A stretch of 64,000 nt of DNA, from the NCBI GenBank assembly GCA_921293015.1, contig OV121090.1, forward strand, positions 2,480,001 to 2,544,000, written 5' to 3'. This stretch comes from Phorcus lineatus. Lineage: Eukaryota; Mollusca; Gastropoda; Trochida; Trochidae. Both the position numbers and the translations under genes were made by a program. A model generated the notes under the pieces. That model saw only the letters and a list, made by a program, of their open reading frames with translations. It searched no databases and was not told the origin of the DNA. Every line of letters starts with the position of its first letter. The stretch's first letter is position 1. Positions 10,607-29,897 of this stretch are shown here, one piece after another.

Positions 10607-12425
10607 AAAAGTTCACCATTTATATGTCGCTACCATTTACCAAAACAGACTATAGAGCTATTTTGGAGTTTTCTCGCGAAATCTCGTCTCTCTTCACGAG
10701 AATTGGAGGCCATGCTGAAATAAAGCCGAATAACAACAAAAGTTGACAGATCGAAGTAAGTGCAGGCAGATCCCTCTGATTAACACACTGTTGTCTATTT
10801 ACATCCTTTTGTTTCCTGCGCAATCGCAGTTTTGTATCATCCGCTCGATTAGCTATTCAGTGTCCTGTTGTACACGCCAATCCCCCATTACTGACCAGTG
10901 TTCAATAACATAAATTTATTTATTATTTTAGGAAAAATTTGAGTCCGGGCGTCTGGGTCACAAATAATGACATTTTTATTTTTATTATGTCACATATAAA
11001 AGTGTCCAAAAGTATGTTTGAGATAATTATGTGCGGGGTTTGAAACAATGTTGAGACTCCGTCATACTGTTGCCATTTTTTACAATTACATTCATTGTAG
11101 TATAAAGTTTAAAATAATAACACCTGAAAGAATGATTTCTATATTCTTTATTTGATAACACATGGTTCTAACAAGACGTCATGTTTTATAGTTTGGAGTT
11201 TTGCTGAAAGGATATAAACAATGATAACATATATAACTTAAAACAATTAGATTGTTTAGTGTTACAAAGTTACAAATGTAATAACAAGAGGTTTGCTTGT
11301 TGGAATATTGTCTTTGTTTCGGTTTTTAACAATGCATCAAAGTTGTACATTGTAATCAAATCAAATCTCCTAGCTTTTTGTGAAACCCTTGCATTTTTAT
11401 TATTTTTTTTTATGTAGATAAAAATTGTATGTCTATAAATCAAGAATGTTATTATCATTATATATATTATATATTTAAGTTAAATTTTGATTTCAAATTA
11501 TAGTTAAACTTTGTTGCTAAGCTATTCCGTAGCACATTTTCACTCAAGAAACTCTAAAGAGAAAACCTTTTATGACCTCCTTGCATGCAAGTCCTTAGTG
11601 GTTTGCAATCTCAAGTTTCTGTCAAGCCAATTCTTTCAAACTTTCTGAAAAGAGAAATCTCATGTTTCCATCTACAAAAAAAGAAATACTCCAACAATTT
11701 AAGTAAGAAAATGAGTGCACCAATTATGAGATAGATTTCCTCATTTGGTTTTTTGTTGACATTACACACATGTCAATTTCTTGTGTGATTAGTTTTGTGT
11801 TGACATTACACACAGATCATATTCTTGGGTGTTTGTTTTTTTGTTGTTGATATTTCACATGTTTTATTCTTGTGTGTTCACTATCTTGATACGTCCTGTC
11901 TGATTTGAAGGGGTACAGAGAAGGGTGGTGGTTTCAAGTATGTCAAACTTTATAAATGGTGTTATTTATATGAGAAGTAGTGGTTCTTTCTGAAAATTAC
12001 CATCTAAAAGCTTATCAGTTCAGTATAGTGACAATAAACAGTTTTATGGTCAAGATTTGTGATCGAAAACCAGACAATGACACATGACATTGACTAGATT
12101 GTAAGATTGGAAACTTATTTACGGCAGAAACAAAGACAAATATGGGTTGGTAGTGCTTAGTACCGGTAGGTTAATTAACTACCGGTAACATTTATCAAAA
12201 TGGGACACAGAATTTTGACTTCTTAGACCGTTTTCCATTACAACTGAAAGTAAGAACATATATTAATTTTAGCATTTTAGAGATAAAATAAAGACTTGAA
12301 AAAAATTAATTGAATTTTTTTATTTGAAATAAACTCCAAACACATGGTATTTGGCTATCATTTTATTGTTTAAGCCAAATTCACAGTGATGTCCTTGAAA
12401 AAGAACCATTAAAAATGTGTTCATA
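10607..12425. other. Intergenic region
   Basis: No gene is recognised. Bases 11740-11880 hold three loose ~55-bp repeats containing TGTTGACATTACACAC. The remainder is AT-rich sequence without structure that I can support. Confidence 0.5.
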
Positions 12426-12840
12426 TGTGGCAGGGTGAAATAAAAGCATTCCTACTGGCTTTGGCCAGAGGGATATCTCTTTGGCTGAATCGGTAGAGTG
12501 TAGGACTCTCACCCGGAGGTCCCGGGTTCGAATCCCGCGGGAGGTGATCTCTCAATCACTTCTGTTACATTTGGCGCCCAACGTGGGGCTGGGGCAACTC
12601 CCTAGTGCTCACTGCACCCTGAGTACGTCGAACTGAGGTGCTTGATAACTCCAAATGGCTTGACTCGAGGACGAGTCACTTGTGGAGGGGGGTGTATGTG
12701 GCAGGGGGAAATAAAAGCATTCCTACTGGCTTTGGCCAGAGGCATATCTCTTTGGCTGAATCGGTAGAGTGTAGGACTCTCACCCGGAGGTCCCAGGTTC
12801 GAATCCCGCGGGAGGTGATCTCTCAATCACTTCTGTTACA
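12426..12840 (+). mobile_element. Intact TRIM-class miniature LTR retroelement with tRNA-like LTRs
   Basis: Two 144-bp LTRs (12426-12569 and 12697-12840) begin TGTGGCAGGG and end CTGTTACA; they differ at only a few bases. After the 5' LTR comes TGGCGCCCAACGTGGGGC (12572-12589), which looks like a primer-binding site for a lysine-type tRNA. A purine-rich tract, TGGAGGGGGG, lies just before the 3' LTR. The internal region is only 127 bp and non-coding. CATA flanks both ends (12422-12425, 12841-12844) as a 4-bp target duplication. This is the architecture of terminal-repeat retrotransposons in miniature. Each LTR carries a tRNA-like stretch: an A-box-like GGCTGAATCGGTAGAG, an anticodon-loop-like CTCTCAC, and a perfect B box GGTTCGAATCC. 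Confidence 0.87.
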
Positions 12841-12844
12841 CATA

Positions 12845-13511
12845 CCGGTAGACACAATTAATATTTGTTTGCAATCACTGGTTACAACTTTAGAATTGAG
12901 GACAATTAAGAAACAATGTATTATCATTTCATATTTATTTGTTGAATTAGCTTTTATCAAAACATCCAGAGTTGCATGTTAACATCAATTAAACTCTCTG
13001 AGTGCACTTAGGTGAAGATATTCCAACTTGGTTATTTCGAAACCGTAAGATAAAATGTTCTTTGAGACAGTTGGCCCGTAGATAAAGAGTTTAATGAAAA
13101 ATAACCAATTCACTATCATTCAATTAATTATATGTGAAAAACTCTTCACATTTCAAAAATAATTTTTGTTTCAGTCGATGATGATGCAGTTCTGACACAC
13201 CAGGAAGTGAATACCATCCAGCTGCCAAAGATGGATGGAAGAGCTGTACAAACACTGACAGGAAATATTTAGTCAGTCTTCAACCTTCCCATGCTCTGAA
13301 ATAAAATAGAAATTGTTTCGTGTTTTCCGAATGGGAAGAAAAGTGTGATTTCTAATCTCCATCAGTGATTGTACATTTTCCCCGTTGAATGTTAACTGTG
13401 CACTCATGCGCTCTGATCAGTTCAACAGCATTCCTGATGGATAAATTGGTACCCGTCTTCTCCTGATCTAGCCTCATTTGCATATTGAAACCTGATTTGC
13501 ATACATCAACT
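12845..13511. other. CCDC102A upstream region / probable 5' UTR
   Basis: A pyrimidine-rich TTTTTGTTTCAG at about 13163-13174 looks like a 3' splice site. It suggests a 5' UTR exon (13175 onward) or an intron ending before the coding exon. No coding sequence is recognised. Promoter elements could not be identified. Confidence 0.4.
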
Positions 13512-20918
<7,407 letters not shown>

Positions 20919-21196
20919 TGACATGACATGATGTCACTAGTCTGTAGATAGAGACATTAAAGAAGTGTCTTGCTCAGTCAATTATCAACGAGATTAATTC
21001 AAGGATGACTTGTTGTGTTACTACTTACATTCTGATTGTAGTTTTATTCATTCAAGGGAGGTAACCCTGTAATAACACGAGCATATTTGCAGAACCATCC
21101 TTATTTTCTTCTTCTTTTGTCTGCAAGCAGCAAGATGTTTATGTGATATGTATTTTGTGTTTTTATACCAGATAATTCAATTTATATCAATAACCT
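20919..21196 (+). other. CCDC102A 3' UTR
   Basis: Non-coding sequence after the stop codon. The first AATAAA outside the following MITE is near 21790, so the UTR may read through the MITE. Confidence 0.45.
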
Positions 21197-21200
21197 TTAA

Positions 21201-21670
21201 AGAGCCACTCCGTGATTTTCATAACATATTATTTACCTTTGATATGAACCTAAATGTCATATGTGGTAATTTAAAATCAAAACATCTTAACTTTTCATGT
21301 CCAAAAGACATAAATATGACAAATACTGGTTTTCCATGAAAATAAAAAAAAAATCCTCATAAATGCACAGAGGTGTTGATATCACGTCCAATGTACATGG
21401 ATACCAGTTATATACCCTAACAAACACTATCAACTCCTAACTGCCCTCCTGGCTGTTTTAGATACGTCTCCAAAATTACGTTTGACTATTTGACACGCGC
21501 CACTGTCCAATTTTCGATCATAATTTCGACGTTCCACCTTCATATTGTCACTGTAAAAAAACAATAAGCTTTAAAATGTGTCTTTTTGGTAACAGTCGAT
21601 ACTTCGCGATCAAATGAGACCATTGATTAAGTTTGGCATATATGACTCCAACAACTCACGCAGTGGCTCT
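21201..21670 (-). mobile_element. TTAA-flanked MITE, copy A
   Basis: A 470-bp element between TTAA at 21197-21200 and TTAA at 21671-21674. The short terminal inverted repeats are AGAGCCACTCCGTGA and its near complement CTCACGCAGTGGCTCT. It is the reverse complement of 37674-38142 along its whole length. Duplication of TTAA is the habit of piggyBac-type transposons, but the terminal bases are not typical of that group, so the superfamily is unassigned. It is non-coding. Confidence 0.85.
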
Positions 21671-22119
21671 TTAATCAGTTTTCAAAAGATGGTCAGTTAT
21701 TGATTTAATTCAAGAGATCTCAAAATTATTCAAAGGTTAGAAATGTTTTGTTTCAGGGATTGGCTTGTACTTAATTGAATCTCGTTCAAATAAACCTTAT
21801 GTTTCGTTTCTATTTAAATACATCCATATTAAATTTTATCTGATTGAGAAAACTACTCAAATTATAATCTGATTTTGTTCTTGAAAGTTATTGGTATTTT
21901 TTGTTTTAGATACATTTTACCCTTTTTTTATGACAACATGTTTATCCATGGATGTAATTTGTATATACATATAACAAATCATTTATGAAGCATTTATGGA
22001 CCTCAGCTAGGGGTTAAGAAAATGTTGATCAAGGATCACAGATTTACCAGAATTTCCTTGTTCTTGCTAACCCCTTCCTTCCATCTAAGTTTACTCAGCA
22101 TTAACCAGCAGAGTTGTCT

Positions 22120-22340
22120 TGTAGGTCTGAGAAAGTATTCCGGGAGTTATCCTAGATATTTGAGTAGGTTTTCTGGGAGTTATCCTAGATATTTGAGTAG
22201 GTTTTCTGGGAGTTGTCCTAGATATTTGAGGAGGTTTTCTGGGAGGTATCATTTACGTCGGAGAAAGTTTTCTGCGAGTTGTCCTAGATATTTGAAACGG
22301 TTTTCTGGGAGTTATCCTAGACATTTGAGTAGAATTTCAT
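22120..22340 (+). repeat. 33-bp tandem repeat
   Basis: About six copies of a 33-bp unit (GGTTTTCTGGGAGTTATCC then TAGATATTTGAGTA). Because 33 is a multiple of 3 a reading frame stays open (repeated RFSGSYPRYLS). It has no splice context or similarity and I do not call it coding. Confidence 0.8.
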
Positions 22341-25190
22341 GGTAGTTTTCAGTGATGTCTGAGTAATTCCAAATATTTTAAATGTAACATTTGTTGAATA
22401 ATCAATGATGGAATAAGAGTCCCTGCATTCTAGAGTGAGATCTCATCAAGTAGTCAGATCTCTTGTCCCTCAGATGTCATCTACAGTCTTGCTGTAAGGC
22501 AACATGTTCACACTTCACACATGTAATGTTCACACTGCTGCAATATTGTGTATCATAATGTGCAACAAAACTAGCTGTCAATCAAAATGTCTTCGTTATA
22601 TTCTTGTTCATGTTTTCAGTGTGCTTCCGGTTTCCACACTAATCTAATGGTAAACATCTTTTTATATTATGTTGAAGAAGTTTTCAAAATGAAAAACATG
22701 ATTGAAAATTGAAATTGGGTTATAGGTTTTGATTCTTGAATACAGAAAGTAGAGAAGCGCTGATAATCTGGCTTTATAAAGTAGTTCAGCTATGAATGTG
22801 CAATACTTATTTAACAATCATTTTCTTTATCAATTTACAAGCAAATTCTTATTTAGACTCTATCAAATAAAACTGAGGTCAGAGTATCTTAAGAACGTTT
22901 TCGTGTTGTGTGGTGGCTGCTTTTAGGTTATCTTTGAACTTAGTTGTTGCAAGTTTATTGATGACTTATGCGTGATGGCAAACTTTCCCACCCTTTAAGT
23001 GATGATATTATTTGAAGTCTGATATTTGTCGGCTTGTTGATTCTGCAGCAATGTTCTCCTATGTAGGGGAATGTCACATACCTTTCATGGCACACATTTA
23101 TGTAGCACTACCTAAGAGGCAGTTTTTGTATGTAGATGTTGAAATTGGGGGTATAGATATACCGGTATATATTTGAATATTTGAAATGTAATTGTTACAG
23201 CTCATCCTTGTTACATAACATTCTGGAGGTTGTTGTTTTAAAGCCTCGTTGTTCACACTTACACAGTTACTGATGATTTTGTGTGACGTCAGGAGTTGTC
23301 TCCCTTTTCTAGGGTTATCTCCCCTCTAATGATTATTTCCCTCTCCTTTCTGGGTTATCTCCCTTCCAGTACAGCCACCCCCCCCCCCCCCCCCTTAAAC
23401 ATTGTGATTGATAGAGAGTCCATTCACACATCATCATACATCTACATACGTGTGTAATGAACATATGATTTCTAGCGATGATGATTTATTCCTTGATATA
23501 TCAATCAAAACCTTTATGTCAACACCATCCAAGATTTTGTTGTACTTATCATATCACTAAAATAAAACATCATATCTGTTGTTAGTGACTATCACAAGCA
23601 ATATCATTTTATTTATTTATATAACCATTTTTCTTTTGTATTGTTTACCAATTTATACACATATCCTATTCCTGTAATTGCATATCTGATGATTGTGTTT
23701 GTGCTTTAGTACATGCAAATGCATATTAGTGACTGCAGCACTACTTTGCCTGTCCTTACGCTTCAGTTTCTATTAAATAGCTTTTGTGGTATGCATAATT
23801 TGCAAATGTATGTATACAGTGTATTCATTCATACTTATTACGTATAAGCCTGGCTGGTGGTAACTATACATGGTGGCATTTAGGTTGACAAGGAATCACT
23901 ATCGGAATGGTTGCCCTTCTTGCTTATTTCTTTCTCTATGTTATTAAATTCGTTACATGTATCCCCAAATCTGACTAGAAATGTTCTTTTGTTGGATTTA
24001 TTGTTGAAACAAGTTGTGATTGGAATCATGTTACATTTTTTGCTTATGGTTTGTTAAAGGGATTTCTGATCATTTACTTCTTCAAAGAAATATAAGTAAA
24101 AAATAAGAATCGATCAAATATATCACAGAAGCAACTTGTCAAGCAAAGACTGGATAAGTTGAAATCTTAAAATATTGTCATTTCTTTTGAAAGAGAATTG
24201 ATGTTGGTAAGTTGATAAGTAGAAATGTTTGATGGTTTAATAACTTTTTGGTCCCTTTGAATATTTATTGTGAAGTTTCCACTGTTCATTTATAAGAGTT
24301 ACCCTATTAATTTTCAGGAATGTTTTGGATTAAAGAAAGATTTATCTTTGACAATTACCTTATTTTAAGGCAAAATGAATGTAACAAAAAGTATACCGAT
24401 ATGTATGTTGTGAGATTAGTATAACGATTCTTGATGCTACGATATAAGGTCATACCTATATTATCATTGATGGATGTCTTTAAATCTGCAAATATATCTT
24501 TAAAAAGCAACAAATAAGTGAGATCTTTCTTTTGGAAAAGCCTGTATTATTTTACTGATAAATGTAGCTGGTATATTAACCTCAGAAATGTCTTATCTAG
24601 TAAAGCTCCTTTATATGCTGTTATACTTACATTGGGTATATTGAAATTAGATGTGTTGTAACTAGCTTAATGCTGCATAATGTTTGTTTCTTTTAGCAAA
24701 ATGTTTAGCTCACATAATGTTTAGTTGGCAAATGTTTAGCTCACATAATGTTTAGTTGGCAAATGTTTAGCTTACATTCTGGTTAACCTGCAAAATGCTA
24801 TGACTACACGCTGTAAAACCTTCACGGTGTTAAGCATTTCTTAATGTTTAGCTGATAATTGTTTAGTGCAGAATTCAGTGGTTTAGTGCAGAGCATCTTG
24901 CTACAAGTGTCCCTGTTGTATTTATTGATGTCAAACATGTTCCATATCACTAGTCAAGTGCCCTACCTACCAAGATCCCCCACCTCTGGACGTGTCTATA
25001 AAACAAACTAAACCCTAGATGCAAGGGGATGGTGTACAAGAAATTGCATTTCCTACTTTATCACTTGCCCATGGAAGATACTGAAGTGTAATGTTAAATA
25101 GAAATAGTAATAAATGGAAGGTGGTTTATTATCCTCTAATTTTCACACTATTTCCCGTAGATAATGTGCAAACAGTACTTTAAGAGACAA
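22341..25190. other. Gene-poor AT-rich region
   Basis: No gene is recognised. There are small simple repeats: a poly-C run near 23378-23394, TTATCTCCC repeats at 23290-23370, and two to three copies of a ~30-bp AATGTTTAGCTCACAT / AATGTTTAGTTGGCA repeat at 24690-24775. Confidence 0.5.
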
Positions 25191-25196
25191 GATTTC

Positions 25197-25630
25197 ATTC
25201 ATTCATTACTTTCTCATCTTACTTCCTCATCATCTTACTTTCTCATCATCTTACTTTCTTATCTTCTTACTTTCTAATCATCTTACTTTCTCAAAATCTT
25301 ACTTTCTAATCATCTTACTTTCTCATCATCTTACTTTCTCATCATCTTACTTTCTAATCATCTTACTTTCTTATAATCTCATTTCTCATCATCTTACTTT
25401 CTTATCATCTTACTTTCTAATCATCTTACTTTCTCATCATCTTACTTTCTCATCATCTTACTTTCTAATCATCTTACTTTCTTATAATCTCATTTCTCAT
25501 CATCTTACTTTCTTATCATCTTACTTTCTAATCATCTTACTTTCTCATCATCTTACTTTCTCATCATCTTACTTTCTAATCATCTTACTTTCTCATCATC
25601 TTACTTTCTTATCATCTTACTGTCTTATCA
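25197..25630. repeat. 16-bp minisatellite (CATCATCTTACTTTCT)
   Basis: About 26 near-perfect copies of CATCATCTTACTTTCT with CAT/AAT/TAT variants. A longer higher-order pattern recurs (25322-25420 resembles 25440-25540). It is intergenic and strongly pyrimidine-biased on the + strand. Confidence 0.92.
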
Positions 25631-27279
25631 TGGTTCACCAGTTTAAGTAGGAAGCAATCGTTATTAAATGGGTTTTGAACAATAAATAATTTATGATAAA
25701 GAAATCTTTATTTTGTGTTTCCTTTTTTTGAAGTGCTTCAAAGCTCTCATGAATGAGGTTTTGTTCTCCACTACAGATACTACAGAGTTCTGAGCTCTGT
25801 AATAAGGTTACTGTCCATGACTCCATAGTCAAAAGGTGAGGAGAGTAATTTCCCAATAGAAACCTCTTTGATCAAGAAATGTTTCAGTTCTTCATGAGAT
25901 TGCCCCAGAAGATTCTCCAGATTAACCTGTCAGGTTGTATAGTATCATAGTCCACTAGGTATGTTGGTCATGTGACATTTGTATTTATTATGACTGGTGT
26001 TATTGTATGGTGAGTGTATGAACTCCAAACATAATGTTATACTTGTACATTAACAGTATCAGAATAATGAAGATATAACCCGATCTCTCTTTGTTGTTTG
26101 TTTGTTTGTGTGTTTACCTCAGATCCTTCTCTTCACTGTCTTGACAAAAAGCTGACACGTGTGTAAACAGGAAACGTGTTTCATCCTCATTGGCTAATAG
26201 ACAAACTTCACATATTGTCAACAAAGAGGAGTGAAGTACAAAGTTTTCAAAGTGTACAAGTAAGAAGAGGGCATACAACCAGCAGATATTCTCAAACGTC
26301 AAAACAATGAGATCTTAAAGTGAAGACACTATGATTGTGTTACGAACCACATGCAAACTAATGAACATGCCGGTGGATGTTACGTATTTGCGCTGACCAT
26401 TTCAAGTTTGCGTGTGAGTGAGCTTAATCTTCTTGCTGTATTACCACAGAGATAACTGAACCATTCTCAGATTCAATCTTTATGTAACAAGTCGACAATG
26501 TCATACGTTTTGAAAGGACTTTTGAAAAAAGAACAAATAGGTGTAACAAAGAACTATTCAATTCAACTAGAAATCATCAATCGGTGAATGTCATACAACA
26601 GTCAGGAGTATTTAAACTGATTTTGGGATGAAATGGGAAGTTGGTAAACATTGTTTTACACTCATCTTCTCACGCATGACCTATTCTTACACCATCCCCA
26701 ATGACTTGCTAAGATAGGCTTTGCCGTATTTCCTGTACTTGTCGCAAAGATCACAGATCAAGATAGTCCGATGAGAAATCATATCAGCATAACAACTTTT
26801 CGCGTTGCACTCAAAACATGAAATTTGGCTGGTTGGCAACAAGGCTGGAATTAGCCAGTGATAGTGACTAGTTCAGTTTAAGGCCAGGGGAAGGTGTGTT
26901 AAACTGTGACTAATCTGTTGAAGTTGTCCATAGACTTCAGTAGCAAAGAACTCATGCTGGGTCAAGAATGAGTGGCTGATATGCATGCGAGTTTGTATAG
27001 TTGTTATACCTAATCTCTCATCTTGTTCTGTTGGTGCTCTCTACTACAACTGACTATTTATATCTGCAAATCTCCTACAATACCCTGGCATGCATCAAGG
27101 GAAAAGTCGTTTGTCGAACTATATATAACCAGCCAATGAAATGACTTCCATTCAGAAATATCAGTAGAACCAGAACGGATGCATTTGAGTTATTTTAGTT
27201 CAGGCTCAATGCCTGACCGTGTTTGTTGTGATGGTGGGAGTAAGCGATATCTCCTATGATTAACGTTTTGACAGATTAA
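25631..27279. other. Intergenic region, no feature seen
   Basis: Short ORFs only, none with recognisable similarity or splice-consistent neighbours. No strong repeats. Confidence 0.45.
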
Positions 27280-27526
27280 CGTCGCTTCCAAGATTATTTC
27301 ACTTATATCACGCAAGAATTTATGCAGAGAGAAAGTCCGCAACACAATTGTGGCTATGCATTGCGAAGAAACCTGCGAGCATTAGCTTGAGCGAGCGAAC
27401 CGTGGGTAGTACTTCTCTGAAATGCAGTGAAGCAGTGCTCCAAAATCTTACTGAATGTAGAACAGTTCTTTTTCTGAAGACAAAGTTAAGCCGAAGGAGC
27501 TAACCACCGCGCTATCCCATCCCCTC
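27280..27526 (-). mobile_element. Diverged tRNA-derived SINE copy
   Basis: Third copy of the SINE at 4230-4540, reverse orientation. It shows the tail side CGTCGCTTCCAAGATTATTT, the middle AGAAACCTGCGAGC, and the head GCTAACCACCGCGCTATCCC, which is the reverse complement of the tRNA A-box end. There is no clean target duplication. Confidence 0.78.
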
Positions 27527-29897
27527 GTACACCTGAAGACATCATATTGTCATAACCCGACACAACATGGTGACCACTAATTGCTACGACATCAACTTAT
27601 TTTATCGATTATAGATGATTATGTATTTAAAAGTACTAGCGCACACCGATATTTCGTATATGTATACAATGAATGCACAGATCCTGCATATCACTCGATA
27701 TTATTAACAATACACACTCGAATAAACTAAACCGTTTTCTCATTTAGCAAAAATGTACGTATTCATATCATAAAGTTGATTCTAGGACTAGAAGTATTTA
27801 AAGCAACGTTGCAATAAATCTGCAAGTGCGAAGCTCTTGGAATTAAAATGTACAGATATTAAATCCATACGTGGAAGTGTAATACATGAACAAAACCGAA
27901 ATAAACAGAATAAAATGACAATTTATTCCAATAAAAACAGACAAAAAAGCTACAACATATATTTACAGGCTTAAATTAACTCTAAAAAATCGTAAGAAGC
28001 TTTGTTAATCTGAAAAAAAAACTGCTTTGATAAATGTATTTCATTAGTTAAGTATTTTGCTATTTAAGCGACAATGAAATTGATGACTTATTATCAATTT
28101 TTTCTAACAAAGAATGACTAGTTGAGCATATCAAACATGCAAAAATATTAGAACATTTAATGACATTTGAAGTATTATCAGTGTTAACACTGATATTTAA
28201 ACTAACATATGTTCTGAAATAACACTAGACTGCATCTTCGCACACCAAACAGCATGGGCACAATGTTTCAACAAATGCATAACGCAGAGCAATAGAACTG
28301 ACGGAAATAACACTAATATGGATCCAAACTAACGATGACTTTAAACTGGTTCTTTAGAAGAAGAAAGCTACGGCAAAGTATCTAAATAAAAATTGTCATG
28401 TGTCTTCATTCAGGCGATCAATGGAGCATGCGTCAAAACACAAATTTCATTGTCTTGGGGATTCAGTCTGAAGCTAGGAGAGAATTGACGCTCTACCGAT
28501 TGAACTCTACCCCGATTCCACCAAGCTAAAAGGGCTGACGCACATACATGGCGTATAAAACGTGCAGGGCCCAGATTTTCGAAGCTCTCTTAGCACTAAG
28601 ATAGTAGTAAGTATCTTACATTAGCATTGGCTTACGACTATCTTAGCACTAAGATTAGCTTCGAAAATCCAGGCCCTGATCCTTACAGGGTGAAAAAGTT
28701 GAATGAAAAGCAATATTGGACAAAACTGGTTTTAAAAATGTAAAGTTTTGCGTCTCTAGGTCAAAAATAGACTTTGCGTAAAGGATGTTTGCGTAAAGGA
28801 TGAGACACGTTTTCACGCGTTGGTTGAAAATAGAAACTCGAGTAGGAGGAAAAAGCCCAAGGGACTAGACGTTTTTCTATTTCAAAACCAATCCGTAAAT
28901 GGGTGTTTTTCTGTCATATTTACAGATACAATTTAAGATAACCCTTCCGATGCGAGGAATCGGTTCTTGTTTGAGTCTTCAGTCTATCAGTTTGGACTCC
29001 TTGGCTTCATGTGAACTGGTATTTAATGACAAATGAACATAGACATCTTTGATGAAATCTTTTATGTAAATGGTTAATGGTTTCCATTTCCTGATATCCA
29101 TTGTTTTTTAAACTCATATCTCTCTCTATGTATTCCTTGGAAACATTGGATTGTGTACAGAGTCTTCAGGTAAGGGGCGTTGCAAACTGCTGGAACAAGC
29201 GGACCAACCAACAGCGACTAGGTCACTTGATTAACAAGCTATAATGAACTATAAAGAAGGAAAATGAAACACAAACCAGTATTAATCATCTTCCAACAAA
29301 GGTTGATCAATTCATATCTACTTGCCTAAATATATTCTAGTATATAAAACAACCCCCGTACGTGACCATTTGCAAGAAAGTCCTTCACTATTGTAATTAC
29401 CTGAATGACAAATCTATGCTATTCATAAAGGTGGAGGGATTCTGATTCTCTAGAAGAACGGGATCTAAACAGGTGCTCGTATTACACAACTCCATCAACT
29501 AACTTTCAGTGAGAAAAGTGATCCGTGATAATGTTGAAACTGTCGTATGAAATGCGGATGTTGCGCAGGAAGACAATATTGGTGTAAAACCTGTGTGGAT
29601 AAAGTGTCATTGAATGACTATAGATACCTACCATGTAATATTCGAAAATATTCAGAGCGTTGCCTTTAAAACTTTTACATAAAGCAAGCAGGCATAATGC
29701 TTATGAATTTCGATTGCGAAGTTTTTAAGAATTAAACATCGTAAGAAAATCGATAAGCGAGGCAATGGGCTGTTGAACATGAGCCAAGGCACTTGCAATC
29801 TTTGAACTTTTTTTGGTCACAAACTTATCTTTGGTCTTATAATTGCCCTTTGATGACCTTCGATCACCGTCAACTAATCTCAACCTGAAGAGGATCT
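27527..29897. other. Intergenic region downstream of the hnRNP U-like gene
   Basis: No gene is recognised. It contains the palindromic MITE at 28567-28676. The segment 28480-28540 (CTCTACCGATTGAACTC) weakly recalls the reverse complement of the tRNA-like LTR part of the 12426 element. The 3' UTR of the hnRNP U-like gene lies at its right end. Confidence 0.45.
28567..28676. mobile_element. 110-bp palindromic MITE
   Basis: GGGCCCAGATTTTCGAAGC at the left pairs with GCTTCGAAAATCCAGGCCC at the right, and the inner CTTAGCACTAAGATAGT pairs with ACTATCTTAGCACTAAG. Almost the whole element folds into one hairpin. Confidence 0.8.

Noticed and set aside
12470-12550. Two tandem tRNA genes (with 12750-12830)
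   Set aside because: Both lie inside identical 144-bp LTRs of one element, and the acceptor ends do not pair properly.
22022-22345. 107-codon ORF with RFSGSYPRYLS repeats
   Set aside because: Produced by a 33-bp tandem repeat; the variant copies do not look selected and there is no gene context.
25197-25630. CRISPR-like array
   Set aside because: Continuous 16-bp tandem repeat without unique spacers, in an animal genome. The same applies to the 21-, 25- and 47-bp arrays.
28480-28540. Reverse-oriented fragment of the TRIM element LTR
   Set aside because: Only about 20 bp of similarity to the tRNA-like part, which could come from any tRNA-derived repeat.
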